A DNA stretch of 64,000 nucleotides from NCBI RefSeq assembly GCF_009765375.1, contig NZ_VTOK01000003.1, positions 62,001 through 126,000 on the forward strand, written 5' to 3'. This document shows, one piece after another, positions 18,940 through 27,384 of this stretch. Numbering within the stretch: the first letter of the stretch is position 1; every line of letters begins with the position of its first letter. The notes beneath the pieces are model-generated. The model was not told the origin of the DNA. It searched no databases and saw only the letters and a program-made list of their open reading frames with translations. Position numbers and translations under genes: made by a program. The DNA is from Alteribacillus sp. YIM 98480. Lineage in GTDB: Bacteria > Bacillota > Bacilli > Bacillales > Marinococcaceae.

Positions 18940-19335
18940 TCAATATCCATATTTGGCAACATGTTTGGCGTGTTTCATTAAAGCGGAGACTCTATTATCA
19001 AACTGGGCAAATCTCGCATCATCGATAATAGATTGCTGAACAATAACTGCTGCTTTAAAGTAAGCAAAGGCCTGATGAAATGATATTCCGTAAATTCCTG
19101 TCTACTGTAATATCCATCTTTCACCGTGCTCGGCGGTTTGCCTAACCCTTGGTTTTAAAGGTCAGGGTCTTCTTTTTATATCCAATAAGAAAGTGCTGTT
19201 CCAAGATCGGACAGAAGATCCCTGTAGTCATTTCCCAATCAAATAATCCTCTCATTTCTTGCAGATTTTCCGGATTTAACATTACATTGTTGCACTTGTA
19301 ACCATAATAGATGACAGTTAACGCAAATCGTTTTT
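18940..19335 (-). pseudogene. Decayed aminoglycoside-phosphotransferase-family kinase (ACAD10/11-type partner)
   Basis: The 470-bp gap holds the 3' remains of an APH-fold kinase, read by eye in shifting frames. In order these are YKCNNVMLNPENLQEM and GLFDWEMTT (catalytic and metal-binding region), then after a frameshift SDLGTALSYW and an in-frame stop, then GKPPSTVKDGYYSRQEF, then after a deletion AYFKAAVIVQQS and FAQFDNRVSALMKHAKHVA before a TGA at 18940-18942. The N-terminal lobe is gone. This family is typically encoded next to, or fused with, acyl-CoA dehydrogenases. The stop lies just before comB, so it was once in the same operon. Confidence 0.85.
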
Positions 19336-19399
19336 AATCGCCTGAAATTAATCTATTCCCCTTTCTGGACAGGAATAGTGTCCTAATATTAATTGGCAC

Positions 19400-19819
19400 T
19401 CACACGTTTCTCTCCTTGATCACCTCGCTTGACTCAAAAGCGGACAGCTTTTGTCGAATCTCAGGAGGAATCGATTCGCTTTTTTGTGTTTCAAAGTTAA
19501 AATGTACAACAGCCGCTTTTCCTCTCGCTATAACTCCACGGCTGCTTGAAATTTCATGATCTATTTCAAAACTTTTGTTCCCTATACGGGAAACTGTTGT
19601 AGAAATGGTAAGACGTTCATCAAAGTAAGCTTGCTGAACAAAATCACAACTTGTCGACGCCAATATAAATGGCCATTTATCCATTTCCATCATCGTGTCA
19701 AGCTCACGAAATAATTCTATCCTTGCTTCTTCTAAATAAATAAAATAACTTATGTTGCTGACATGACCGAGACCGTCTGTTTCACATGCTCTTACCTTTA
19801 CCTTCCATTCGTGTGCCAC
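19400..19819 (-). CDS. Acyl-CoA thioesterase, 4HBT hot-dog fold
   Basis: A 139-residue protein with the hot-dog signature VRACETDGLGHVSNISYFIYLEEAR; the Asp-x-x-Gly-His segment is typical of YbgC/4-hydroxybenzoyl-CoA thioesterases. It would free CoA from an acyl thioester. The first codon is GTG 19819 because a stop lies four codons upstream in frame; the ribosome site is poor, so translation may be weak or coupled. It lies 96 bp after the enoyl-CoA hydratase and 65 bp before the kinase remnant, on the same strand. Confidence 0.85.
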   Translation of the reverse strand: MAHEWKVKVRACETDGLGHVSNISYFIYLEEARIELFRELDTMMEMDKWPFILASTSCDFVQQAYFDERLTISTTVSRIGNKSFEIDHEISSSRGVIARGKAAVVHFNFETQKSESIPPEIRQKLSAFESSEVIKERNV

Positions 19820-19915
19820 CTGTTACATGCACCGCCTTTCTGATTCGCAGTAAATAATCCATTCGTCAAGCTGTTCCTAGCATGACGCGCTCTCTTTACT
19901 AACAGAAGATAACGC

Positions 19916-20695
19916 TTATCGGTGCTTAAAATTGGGTTTTCTTTTTTCGATAAATGCATTTACTCCTTCTTTGACATCTTCGGTTTGAAAAATGTCCACA
20001 AACAGATCTGCTTCTTTTTCCAATCCATCAGGCAGGTTCATTTCTATTCCTTCGTTTACAGCTTTTTTGATCCGGGAAAGAGCTTGCAACGACTGATCTG
20101 CCAAATGGGACGCTGCTTGTCTTGCCATTTCCATTCCTTTTCCGCTTGGTACCACTTTATTGACGAGACCGATTTTTTCCGCTTCCTCTGCGTTAATAGG
20201 TTCACCGCTAAACATTAACTCTTTTGCTTTTGCAGTTCCTACCAATCTTGGTAAACGCTGGGTGCCTCCCCCGCCGGGAAACAATCCGAGTTTTACTTCA
20301 GGAAGACCTAATTGTGCATGGCCCTCTGCAATTCTCATATCACACGTTAAAGCTAACTCACATCCACCACCGAAAGTCATACCGTTTAATAGAGCTATGG
20401 TTGGTTTAGGTAGATCTTCTAATTCTTGCAGCATGTGATGAGAATTCATAACATAGTTTTTCATATCGGGATTTCCCATCAGCTCTGGAAATTCTTTTAT
20501 ATCTGCGCCAGCCATAAATGCTTTATCACCAGCTCCAGTTAAAATGACGCAGACAATCTCGTCGTCTTGACGAATGTTCTCAGTGATTTCTTTTAAATCA
20601 GATGTCACTTGTTTACTCAACACGTTTAAAGGCGGATTATCTATTGTAACAACTGCAATACCGTCTTCTTTCTGTAGTTTTACTAATTCAGCCAT
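19916..20695 (-). CDS. Enoyl-CoA hydratase
   Basis: A 259-residue crotonase that hydrates trans-2-enoyl-CoA. Both catalytic glutamate motifs are present: FGGGCELALTCD and LGLPEVKLGLFPGGGGTQRL, unlike the PaaG-like paralogue at 15663. The start ATG 20695 overlaps the stop of the 3-hydroxyacyl-CoA dehydrogenase by one base (TAATG), with AAAGGAG upstream inside that gene, so the two are translationally coupled and catalyse successive steps. Confidence 0.95.
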   Translation of the reverse strand: MAELVKLQKEDGIAVVTIDNPPLNVLSKQVTSDLKEITENIRQDDEIVCVILTGAGDKAFMAGADIKEFPELMGNPDMKNYVMNSHHMLQELEDLPKPTIALLNGMTFGGGCELALTCDMRIAEGHAQLGLPEVKLGLFPGGGGTQRLPRLVGTAKAKELMFSGEPINAEEAEKIGLVNKVVPSGKGMEMARQAASHLADQSLQALSRIKKAVNEGIEMNLPDGLEKEADLFVDIFQTEDVKEGVNAFIEKRKPNFKHR

Positions 20696-21579
20696 TATAC
20701 TTTCGCTCCTTTTTCGTCATAGTTATACCAGCCTTTTCCGGTTTTCCTTCCTAATTCGCCAGCTTTTACTTTTTTTTCTACGGATTTAGCAGGTTTATCG
20801 GCAGGATTTCCTGTTTCCTTATATAGCTGCATATTGGCGTAATAGCCTACATCGATTCCAGAAAGATCCATTAAACCAAATGGCCCCAAAGGGTGATTTA
20901 AGGCTTTTTCACAAATCACATCAATATCTTCAAAGTCAGCATATCCTTCTTCATACAAGGAAAGAGCTTCTTTTGTAAGCGCAAACAAAATTCGATTTGC
21001 GATAAAACCATATATCTCTTTTTGTAATAGTACACCTGTTCTTCCAATGCGTTCGCAAACGTCCATTGCCGTTTGAGCTGTTTTTTCAGAAGTAGCTTCA
21101 CTTTTTACCACTTCTACGCAGTCCATTACAAGCGGTGGAAAGAAAAAGTGCATGTTGCACACTTTATCCGGACGGCTTGTAACGTCTGCAATTTTAGAGT
21201 TAACAATAGTAGAGCTGTTGGTTGCTAAAATGGCATGGGAAGGTGCGAATTGATCAAGTTTTTCAAATACTTCTCTTTTCACTTCAAGTTTTTCTACGAC
21301 AGCTTCAATGACAAAGTCCGTTTCAGCTGCCGCTTCTTCTAAACTAGTTGTCATATAGAGTCTGGAAAAAGCTTCTTCTTTCTTTTCTTCAGATATTTTT
21401 TCCTTTTTTACCCACCTGCTCATATGTCCTTCAAGCTGTTCTCTTGCTTTTTGTAAAGCATCTTCATTAATATCTTGCAAATAAGTAGAAAACCCGCCGA
21501 GCGCACATAGCATCGCAATTTGATGGCCCATCGATCCAGCGCCAAGCACTGTTACTTTATTCACGTTTTCTGCTTTCAT
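20695..21579 (-). CDS. 3-Hydroxyacyl-CoA (3-hydroxybutyryl-CoA type) dehydrogenase
   Basis: A 294-residue NAD(P) enzyme that oxidises 3-hydroxyacyl-CoA. The Rossmann GxGxxG is VLGAGSMGHQIA near residue 10. Also visible are NTSS in ATNSSTIVNSKIADV, the HFFFPP segment with the catalytic His, and a C-terminal domain ending GRKTGKGWYNY. Size is that of stand-alone HBD, not the fused fatty-acid oxidation subunit. It opens the unit HBD-ECH-thioesterase-kinase remnant-ComB-ACAD-PaaG-like-quinone reductase. A palindromic operator candidate lies 18 bp before its start. Confidence 0.95.
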   Translation of the reverse strand: MKAENVNKVTVLGAGSMGHQIAMLCALGGFSTYLQDINEDALQKAREQLEGHMSRWVKKEKISEEKKEEAFSRLYMTTSLEEAAAETDFVIEAVVEKLEVKREVFEKLDQFAPSHAILATNSSTIVNSKIADVTSRPDKVCNMHFFFPPLVMDCVEVVKSEATSEKTAQTAMDVCERIGRTGVLLQKEIYGFIANRILFALTKEALSLYEEGYADFEDIDVICEKALNHPLGPFGLMDLSGIDVGYYANMQLYKETGNPADKPAKSVEKKVKAGELGRKTGKGWYNYDEKGAKV

Positions 21580-21596
21580 ATATATCCTCCTTTATG

Positions 21597-21615
21597 CTAA
21601 CTAGTCAGTACGTTA
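21597..21615 (-). promoter_or_regulatory. Candidate TetR operator before the 3-hydroxyacyl-CoA dehydrogenase operon
   Basis: The plus strand reads CTAACTAGTCAGTACGTTA, matching 16 of 19 bases of the site at 26723-26741. The centre CTAACT/AGTCAG is an imperfect palindrome. It lies between the TetR gene and the operon it probably controls. Confidence 0.6.
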
Positions 21616-21631
21616 CTTTCACAAACAGTTT

Positions 21632-22210
21632 TTAATTTTTGTTTTGTTCTGTGCTGATTCCGTTAAGAATCATATCAACATATATAGATGCTACTTCTTT
21701 GTCAGATGTTTTTCCTTCAGGATTGAACCACTGGTACGTCCAATTACAAGCTCCTAGAATTCCTAGAGTTATAATATCGGGTTTTAAGTTTTGTCGAAAT
21801 ACACCAGCTTGCATTCCATCAATGATCACTTTTTCAATCGCGTTTCGAATTTCATCCCGCTTTGGCCTTACTTCATTTAAATGGGATTCGCTTAAATGAC
21901 GGAATTCGCGGAAGAATACTCTAGCACTTTGGCCTCTAGGAGAAATGTTAGTGATAAGCATATCAATAAGCTGGTGCAGCTTTTCTACGTGGCGAAGGTG
22001 TTTATTTTTTAAAATTGTCTTCTGCTGCTCTAGCACGTTATCAATATATAAACTGTGTATTGTCATCAAAACCTGTTCTTTACTGTTAAAATAGTAATAA
22101 AAAGTCCCTTTCGTCACACCGAGTGTCTGGACGATATCTTGGATTGACGTTTCACTGAACCCTTGTTGTTCAAATAATTGAATACTTGTCTTAATAATGT
22201 CTTCTTTCAT
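21632..22210 (-). CDS. TetR family regulator, probable repressor of the acyl-CoA genes
   Basis: A 192-residue regulator. Residues 1-50 form the TetR helix-turn-helix (SETSIQDIVQTLGVTKGTFY, YYFNSKEQVL); the rest is a helical ligand domain like that of FadR/YsiA-type fatty-acid repressors, which release DNA on binding long-chain acyl-CoA. The ligand here is inferred from context only. It sits between the ligase at 22297 and the 3-hydroxyacyl-CoA dehydrogenase, on the same strand. Two near-identical palindromes (21597, 26720) are its likely targets. Confidence 0.9.
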   Translation of the reverse strand: MKEDIIKTSIQLFEQQGFSETSIQDIVQTLGVTKGTFYYYFNSKEQVLMTIHSLYIDNVLEQQKTILKNKHLRHVEKLHQLIDMLITNISPRGQSARVFFREFRHLSESHLNEVRPKRDEIRNAIEKVIIDGMQAGVFRQNLKPDIITLGILGACNWTYQWFNPEGKTSDKEVASIYVDMILNGISTEQNKN

Positions 22211-22296
22211 CGTAATAGCCCCCTTGCTGCTAAACCTACAGTTGCATAGTATATCACAGCGGCCGTCTTCTTGGGGGCGGTCCTATGCTGTGGGTT

Positions 22297-23907
22297 TTAT
22301 GCTCTTTTAGCAGACTCCTCCCTAATAGCTCGTCTTAAAATTTTACCTACATTGGTTTTCGGCAGTTCTTTGCGAAATTCAACTTCACTTGGAACTTTAT
22401 AAGAAGCCATATATTTTCTGCAATAAGCAATGATGTCTTCTTCTGTCGTATGCTGCCCTTCTTTACACACGACCACAGCTTTGACAGTTTCTCCTCGGTA
22501 TGCATCAGGCACACCGATGACAACTGCTTCTCGAACAGCTTGATGCTGATAGATGACTTCCTCAACATCACGTGGATAAATATTAAATCCGCTCGCGATG
22601 ATCATATCTTTTTTCCTGTCGATAATATAGAGATAGCCGTCTTCATCCATTTTTCCAATATCGCCAGTGTACAGCCAGCCATCTCTCAACGTAGAAGCGG
22701 TTTCTTCCGGCATATTCCAATACCCTTTCATGACTTGCGGTCCTTTAATAACTACTTCACCGCTTTCTCCAGGCGGCATTTCTTTTGATCCTGTCGCTGT
22801 ATCGACAATTTTGTAATCTGTTGATGGCACACCGATGCCAACACTGCCCACTTTTCTATCAGCAAACGCAGGGTTGCAATGAGTGGTAGGAGATGTTTCT
22901 GACAGGCCGTAACCTTCTAATATTCGAGCTCCCGTTCTGCTTTCAAAACTGCGCATCAATTCACCAGGCATAGGCGCGCTTCCGCTATTGCAAACACGAA
23001 TAGAGTCCAGACCGTATCTATCTGCATCCGGATGGTTTGTCAATGCAACGTACATCGTAGGAACTCCCGGAAACACAGTTGGCTGAAGTTCTTTGATCGT
23101 CTCTAATACTTCATCTAATTCAAAACGGGGCAGCAAAATGTTCATCGAGCCCGTATAGACACACATGTTCATACAAGAAGTCATACCGAATACATGAAAT
23201 AGGGGAATAACGGTTAAATATCGTTCCGCACCCTTTTTCATTTCATCTTTAAAGTATTCATCAATTTGAACAATATTGGCTATCATATTACGATGTGTAA
23301 GCATGGCACCTTTAGAACGACCTGTTGTCCCACCGGTATATTGCAAAACAGCAATATCTTCCTGCGGATTTATCGAGACAGGGGCTGGCGGTTTTTCTGC
23401 GTGTTTTAAAAACGCCGAGAATTCTATTTCACCATATTTCGATGCGTATTCTCCGTTGAAATCAACAGCTATTACTTGTTTAATAGAAGTGTTTTGTTTA
23501 ATATTCTCTAAAACAGGCACTAGAGGAGCGTAAATCACAATTGTTTGTGCCCCGGAGTCAGTCAGTATGTGTTTGAGCTCTCTTTCTACGAGCATCGGAT
23601 TCACTTGCGTGACGATAGCACCAGCTTGTAATGTTCCATAATAGCTTATGGCGTATGGAGGACAGTTTGGCAGCATGATGGCAACCCGGTCGCCTTTTTT
23701 TATTCCGTTTGCTTGAAGAGAAGCTGCAAAAGCTTCTGTTTGCATCCCTAATTCTTTATAGCTGATGGTTTTTCCGTAAAAATATAAGGCAGAGTTATTT
23801 GGATAGCTTTCAATTGTTTGCTCAAGCATCTCCGATAATGTCATTTCCGGAACCGTAATTTCTGATTGGATATGGTCTGGATAATGCTTTTTCCATATAT
23901 TTTTCAT
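22297..23907 (-). CDS. Long-chain fatty-acid-CoA ligase
   Basis: A 536-residue ANL ligase close to the LcfA/FadD type: YTGGTTGRSKGAML (phosphate loop), EGYGLSETSPTTHCNP, WLYTGDIGKMDEDGYL, IIASGFNIYPRDVEEV and PKTNVGKILRR. It activates a fatty acid for beta-oxidation at the inner face of the membrane. It is less like the ligase pair at 10783/12471 than they are like each other. ATG 23907 follows AAAGGAG. It ends the operon that begins with the acyl-CoA dehydrogenase at 26698; the TetR gene follows after 86 bp. Confidence 0.93.
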   Translation of the reverse strand: MKNIWKKHYPDHIQSEITVPEMTLSEMLEQTIESYPNNSALYFYGKTISYKELGMQTEAFAASLQANGIKKGDRVAIMLPNCPPYAISYYGTLQAGAIVTQVNPMLVERELKHILTDSGAQTIVIYAPLVPVLENIKQNTSIKQVIAVDFNGEYASKYGEIEFSAFLKHAEKPPAPVSINPQEDIAVLQYTGGTTGRSKGAMLTHRNMIANIVQIDEYFKDEMKKGAERYLTVIPLFHVFGMTSCMNMCVYTGSMNILLPRFELDEVLETIKELQPTVFPGVPTMYVALTNHPDADRYGLDSIRVCNSGSAPMPGELMRSFESRTGARILEGYGLSETSPTTHCNPAFADRKVGSVGIGVPSTDYKIVDTATGSKEMPPGESGEVVIKGPQVMKGYWNMPEETASTLRDGWLYTGDIGKMDEDGYLYIIDRKKDMIIASGFNIYPRDVEEVIYQHQAVREAVVIGVPDAYRGETVKAVVVCKEGQHTTEEDIIAYCRKYMASYKVPSEVEFRKELPKTNVGKILRRAIREESAKRA

Positions 23908-23929
23908 TTCTGCCGCTCCTTTCGAAATC

Positions 23930-24655
23930 CTAGTAGAAAGTTAATCCTCCGCCATCGACTATTAACGTTTCACAAGTAATAAAGGATGCTTCTTCACAAG
24001 CTAAAAATAAGACAGCTTCTGCCACCTCCTCCTCTAGCTCCCCAATTCTTCCAGTCGCATTCGCAGATGAAATAATCTTTTTTCTCATCTTTTCTCCAAG
24101 CATCGACAATTGGCGTATCCATGACCCCAGGGGCGTTGGCATTCACTCGGATGCCGTAACGGCCATATTCTAATGCTGCATTTTTGGTAAGAGTGACAAG
24201 CCCTCCTTTAGCTGCGTTATATGGGCCCGTTCGTTTTTTCCCTTTAAACCTAGCCCGCTTGACGTGTTTATCATCGTTTCTTTCCCCTGGTCCAGCATGA
24301 AAGGAATCACATATTTTATTAATAACCTGGTCCCATTCTTCGGCTGACATTTGGTGGAGCTTTCTTGTCCACTGACACCTGCATTATTAAACAAAAAATC
24401 GATAGCTCCCCATTGTTTCAAAACATATTGCAAACACTTATGCACATTGTCTTCATCCGTTTTCCTTGAAAAGAGCAGTTTCCCCGTCTGCTTGAATACG
24501 TTCAAGAGCCCCTCGCCTTTCGTTACATTTTTATCACATAAAAGGACAGAAAATCCTTCTTCTGCTATTCTAATGGCAGTGCTTTATCAATACCGCTTGC
24601 TGTGCCCCGGTGACTACCGCGGTTTTTCCTTGCAGCCGCCCCCTTTCTTATTACA
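23930..24655 (-). pseudogene. Frameshifted short-chain dehydrogenase/reductase (SDR)
   Basis: Between an intact SDR and the ligase, minus-strand pieces of one SDR appear in different frames. The N-terminal LQGKTAVVTGA breaks within 20 codons. KQWGAIDFLFNNAGVSGQ (NNAG motif) follows in a second frame. YNAAKGGLVTLTKNAA (catalytic YxxxK) and YGIRVNANAPGVMDTP follow in a third, and AVLFLACEEASFITCETLIV with DGGGLTFY closes it. At least three frameshifts are needed to rejoin them, so it is dead unless the sequence has errors. It is 23 bp from the ligase, so it was an operon member. Confidence 0.9.
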
Positions 24656-25427
24656 CAGCATTCATGCCGCCGTCCACCGCAAGAATTTCCCCGGTCACGT
24701 AGTCAGATGCTTTAGAAGCAAGGAATAAAGCAGCCCCCATTAAATCTTCATCGCCCCCTAATCGCTGTAGAGGAGTTCGTTCTAAGACTCTATCCCCTCC
24801 CATTTCTAAGACACCTTTTGACATTTTCGTAGGGAAAAATCCCGGAGCAATCGCATTTACGTTCACATTGAAAGCTCCCCATTTCGCAGCCAAGTCTTTT
24901 GTAAATGTTACTATTGCACCTTTGCTTGCATTGTAGCCGATCGCGTCCATAATCTTGGGATCTACTCCATTTAAACCCGCTACAGAAGCAATATTTATTA
25001 TTTTTCCTGACTTTTGATCTACCATATGTTTTCCAGCAGCTTTTGTCATTAAAAACGTACCGGTTACATTAACATTCATTACTTTGTGCCAAGCGTCTAT
25101 TGGCATCTCCAATGTCGGAGCCCCCCAAGAAGCACCACTGTTATTTACCAAAATATCCACCGCACCAAATTCATCTATCGTTTCTTTCACTGTGCGGTCC
25201 ACTTGTTCTTGGTCGGTTACGTCGCAAGGTAAGGCTAGTGCTTTAGCTCCTTTTTTTGTTATTTCTGCAGCAGCTTCTTCGCATGCTTGAACCTTTCTAG
25301 AACATATAACTACATTTGCACCTGCATCTGCGTATGCCAAAGCCATCTGACGGCCAAGTCCACGCCCGCCCCCCGTAACAATAGCGGTTTTGTTTTCTAA
25401 GTTAAATAACTGTTGAATGATACTCAA
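24651..25427 (-). CDS. SDR family oxidoreductase
   Basis: A 258-residue NAD(P) oxidoreductase: TGGGRGLG cofactor motif, NNSG (variant of NNAG), catalytic Ser in IINIASVAG and YNASKGAIV for YxxxK, C-terminal GEILAVDGGMN. Such enzymes in acyl-CoA operons often act on 3-oxo/3-hydroxy substrates; the exact one is unknown. TTG 25427 is taken as start because GGGAGG lies 7 nt upstream; a longer frame from 25463 (also TTG) lacks a ribosome site and overlaps the upstream stop. Its own stop overlaps the start of the dead SDR copy. Confidence 0.9.
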   Translation of the reverse strand: MSIIQQLFNLENKTAIVTGGGRGLGRQMALAYADAGANVVICSRKVQACEEAAAEITKKGAKALALPCDVTDQEQVDRTVKETIDEFGAVDILVNNSGASWGAPTLEMPIDAWHKVMNVNVTGTFLMTKAAGKHMVDQKSGKIINIASVAGLNGVDPKIMDAIGYNASKGAIVTFTKDLAAKWGAFNVNVNAIAPGFFPTKMSKGVLEMGGDRVLERTPLQRLGGDEDLMGAALFLASKASDYVTGEILAVDGGMNAV

Positions 25428-25459
25428 AGTTATACCTCCCTTTTTGTTACCGCTTTCAA

Positions 25460-26698
25460 TCAATTGTATAAGTAACTGTTTTCTCTAATTGCCGCTTGTT
25501 CTCTTAATTCTAATTTAGCCACAGCTTGACGATGTACTTCATCTGGTCCATCCGCAAGCCGCAATGTTCTAATATTCGCATATTGATTAGCCACAGGGAA
25601 ATCTTCACTCACACCTGCTGCTCCTAAGGACTGAATTGCTCGGTCAATGACTTTTAAAGCCATGTTCGGAGCTACAACTTTTATCATAGCAATTTCTTTT
25701 CGTGCTTCCTTGTTTCCTACTTTGTCCATCATATCAGCAGCTTTTAAAACGAGCAGCCGAGCCTGTTCTATCTCCATCCGTGAGTTTGCAATCCATTCAC
25801 GAATCACACCTTGTTCAGAAAGCTGTTTGCCAAATGTTTTTCGTTCCTCCACTCTTTTGCATAAAACCTCAAGCGCTCTTTCTGCGGCTCCAATGATTCT
25901 CATACAATGGTGGATACGCCCTGGGCCAAGCCGCCCTTGCGCAATCGCAAAGCCTTCTCCTTCTCCAACTAGTATATTTTTTGCGGGCACCCGGACATTA
26001 TCAAAGGTAATCTCGGCGTGCCCGTGCGGTGCATCATCATATCCAAACACCGGCAGCATCCGCTCTACTTGTACTCCTGGTGTGTTTAACGGAACTAATA
26101 TCATGGATTGCTGTCTATGTCTTTGTGCATTTATATCGGTTTTCCCCATGAATATTAATATCTCACATCTTGGATCTCCCGCTCCGGAGGACCACCATTT
26201 TCGACCGTTTATTACATATTGATCTCCATCTTTTTTTATATCAGCTTCGATATTAGTGGCATCAGAAGAAGCTACTTGCGGTTCGGTCATACAAAAAGTT
26301 GAACGAATTTTTCCTTCTAGCAAAGGCTTCAGCCACTTGTCCTGCTGTTCTTTTGTGCCATAGCGCACTAAAACTTCCATATTACCCGTATCTGGAGCTG
26401 CACAGTTGAATACTTCCGGCGCAATCGGTGAGCGGCCCATTATTTCACAAAGCGGTGCATATTCCAAGTTAGTTAAACCGCTTCCGTATTCACTATCTGG
26501 CAAAAACAAATTCCAAAGTCCTGCTTTTTTAGCTTTTTCTTTCATTTCTTCCATAATGGGAGGAACGTCTGCAAATCGATCTGGCTGCGCATCAAGCTGT
26601 TCTTTAAATACCTTTTCATTTGAATAGACTACCTCTTCCATAAATTGAATCAGTTTTTCACGCCAAGCCTCTACTTTTTCAGAATAAGTAAAATTCAT
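25460..26698 (-). CDS. Acyl-CoA dehydrogenase
   Basis: A 412-residue flavoprotein of the ACAD10/11-like class by size and motifs: [34 protein letters not shown], a helical core with [14 protein letters not shown], and [19 protein letters not shown] followed by [19 protein letters not shown] at the C-terminus. It is the first gene of the operon ACAD-SDR-(dead SDR)-ligase. ATG 26698 follows GGAGG. A palindromic operator candidate begins 22 bp upstream. The APH kinase that usually partners this class survives only as a remnant at 18940. Confidence 0.93.
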   Translation of the reverse strand: MNFTYSEKVEAWREKLIQFMEEVVYSNEKVFKEQLDAQPDRFADVPPIMEEMKEKAKKAGLWNLFLPDSEYGSGLTNLEYAPLCEIMGRSPIAPEVFNCAAPDTGNMEVLVRYGTKEQQDKWLKPLLEGKIRSTFCMTEPQVASSDATNIEADIKKDGDQYVINGRKWWSSGAGDPRCEILIFMGKTDINAQRHRQQSMILVPLNTPGVQVERMLPVFGYDDAPHGHAEITFDNVRVPAKNILVGEGEGFAIAQGRLGPGRIHHCMRIIGAAERALEVLCKRVEERKTFGKQLSEQGVIREWIANSRMEIEQARLLVLKAADMMDKVGNKEARKEIAMIKVVAPNMALKVIDRAIQSLGAAGVSEDFPVANQYANIRTLRLADGPDEVHRQAVAKLELREQAAIRENSYLYN

Positions 26699-26719
26699 TT
26701 TGCTTCCTCCATTCTCAAA

Positions 26720-26741
26720 ATACTAACCGGTCAGTATGTTA
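26720..26741 (-). promoter_or_regulatory. Candidate TetR operator before the acyl-CoA dehydrogenase operon
   Basis: ATACTAACC and GGTCAGTAT form an 18-bp palindrome with a single mismatched pair. The block CTAACCGGTCAGTATGTTA repeats the site at 21597 with 16/19 identity and lies at a like distance from the start codon. Confidence 0.7.
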
Positions 26742-26873
26742 TGAAACAAAACAAGCTGCTGTGCTTATTTTGTTTGTACAGCAGCTGCTACTAACTAATA
26801 TAACTTACTTTTTCAGAAAATTCAACATACTTTAGAAAAACTACCGGCTGCACTTAGTAAAATGAAAGACATA

Positions 26874-26909
26874 AAAAACCACCCTTCTGCTAATAGAAGG
26901 ATGGTTTTC
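26874..26909 (-). terminator. Terminator of ylaH
   Basis: AAAACCA-C-CCTTCT pairs with AGAAGG-A-TGGTTTT around a 6-nt loop. It marks the right border of the acyl-CoA island. The block GAGGCTGGGACAAAGG just to its right (26917) resembles a common Bacillaceae intergenic repeat piece, recalled from memory. Confidence 0.8.
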
Positions 26910-26972
26910 TCTATTGAGGCTGGGACAAAGGTTTTTAAATGAAAGATACATGAATGAATTTCATAATTGGGA

Positions 26973-27329
26973 TTACGTTACGCTTCCTTGACTTTCCTGT
27001 TCTTGTTTATGTCTCTTTAAGCGGATTTTGTAAATACCGAGAACAATTGCTGCAGCGATGAGAGATTCTACGACCGCCATACCGATTGCAAAAATAGTCA
27101 GCGGCAATGCTCCGATAAATAACGCTGCATATACAATTATATTTTTTAATAGGGGGAGTTTTCTGGCAAACCCTAAATTAAAAACGACAATACACATGAG
27201 AACGACAGCAGCATACAGCAGCCAGAACCCCACTACTGGATGCTCGTGTACATTCAACAATCCTGCCGTCCAGCTTAATTGATCTTTTGTTACATTGACT
27301 TCATTCACATTCGCAGCTGCTGTAATCAT
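26973..27329 (-). CDS. ylaH: YlaH-like membrane protein
   Basis: A small membrane protein of about 118 residues with three hydrophobic stretches (about 35-55, 65-80 and 83-103 of the chain) and a basic, hydrophilic tail (KIRLKRHKQEQESQ). The segment HPVVGFWLLYAAVVLMCIVV matches YlaH-like proteins next to typA. Function unknown. Start ATG 27329, or the TTG just before it (27332), after AGAGGTGAAAG. It follows typA on the same strand by 55 bp, as in B. subtilis. Confidence 0.85.
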   Translation of the reverse strand: MITAAANVNEVNVTKDQLSWTAGLLNVHEHPVVGFWLLYAAVVLMCIVVFNLGFARKLPLLKNIIVYAALFIGALPLTIFAIGMAVVESLIAAAIVLGIYKIRLKRHKQEQESQGSVT

Positions 27330-27384
27330 CAATTTCTTTCACCTCTATGCTGCTCTGCTGCCATTTAGACGCAGAGAGATCTGC

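Noticed and set aside
22257-22303. Inverted repeat CACAGC/GCTGTG between the ligase and the TetR gene
   Set aside because: Stem of only six pairs with a large loop and no T run on the transcribed strand.
23555-23575. Sequence GTCAGTCAGTATGTG resembling the TetR operator
   Set aside because: It lies inside the ligase coding region, is not palindromic and matches only the right half.
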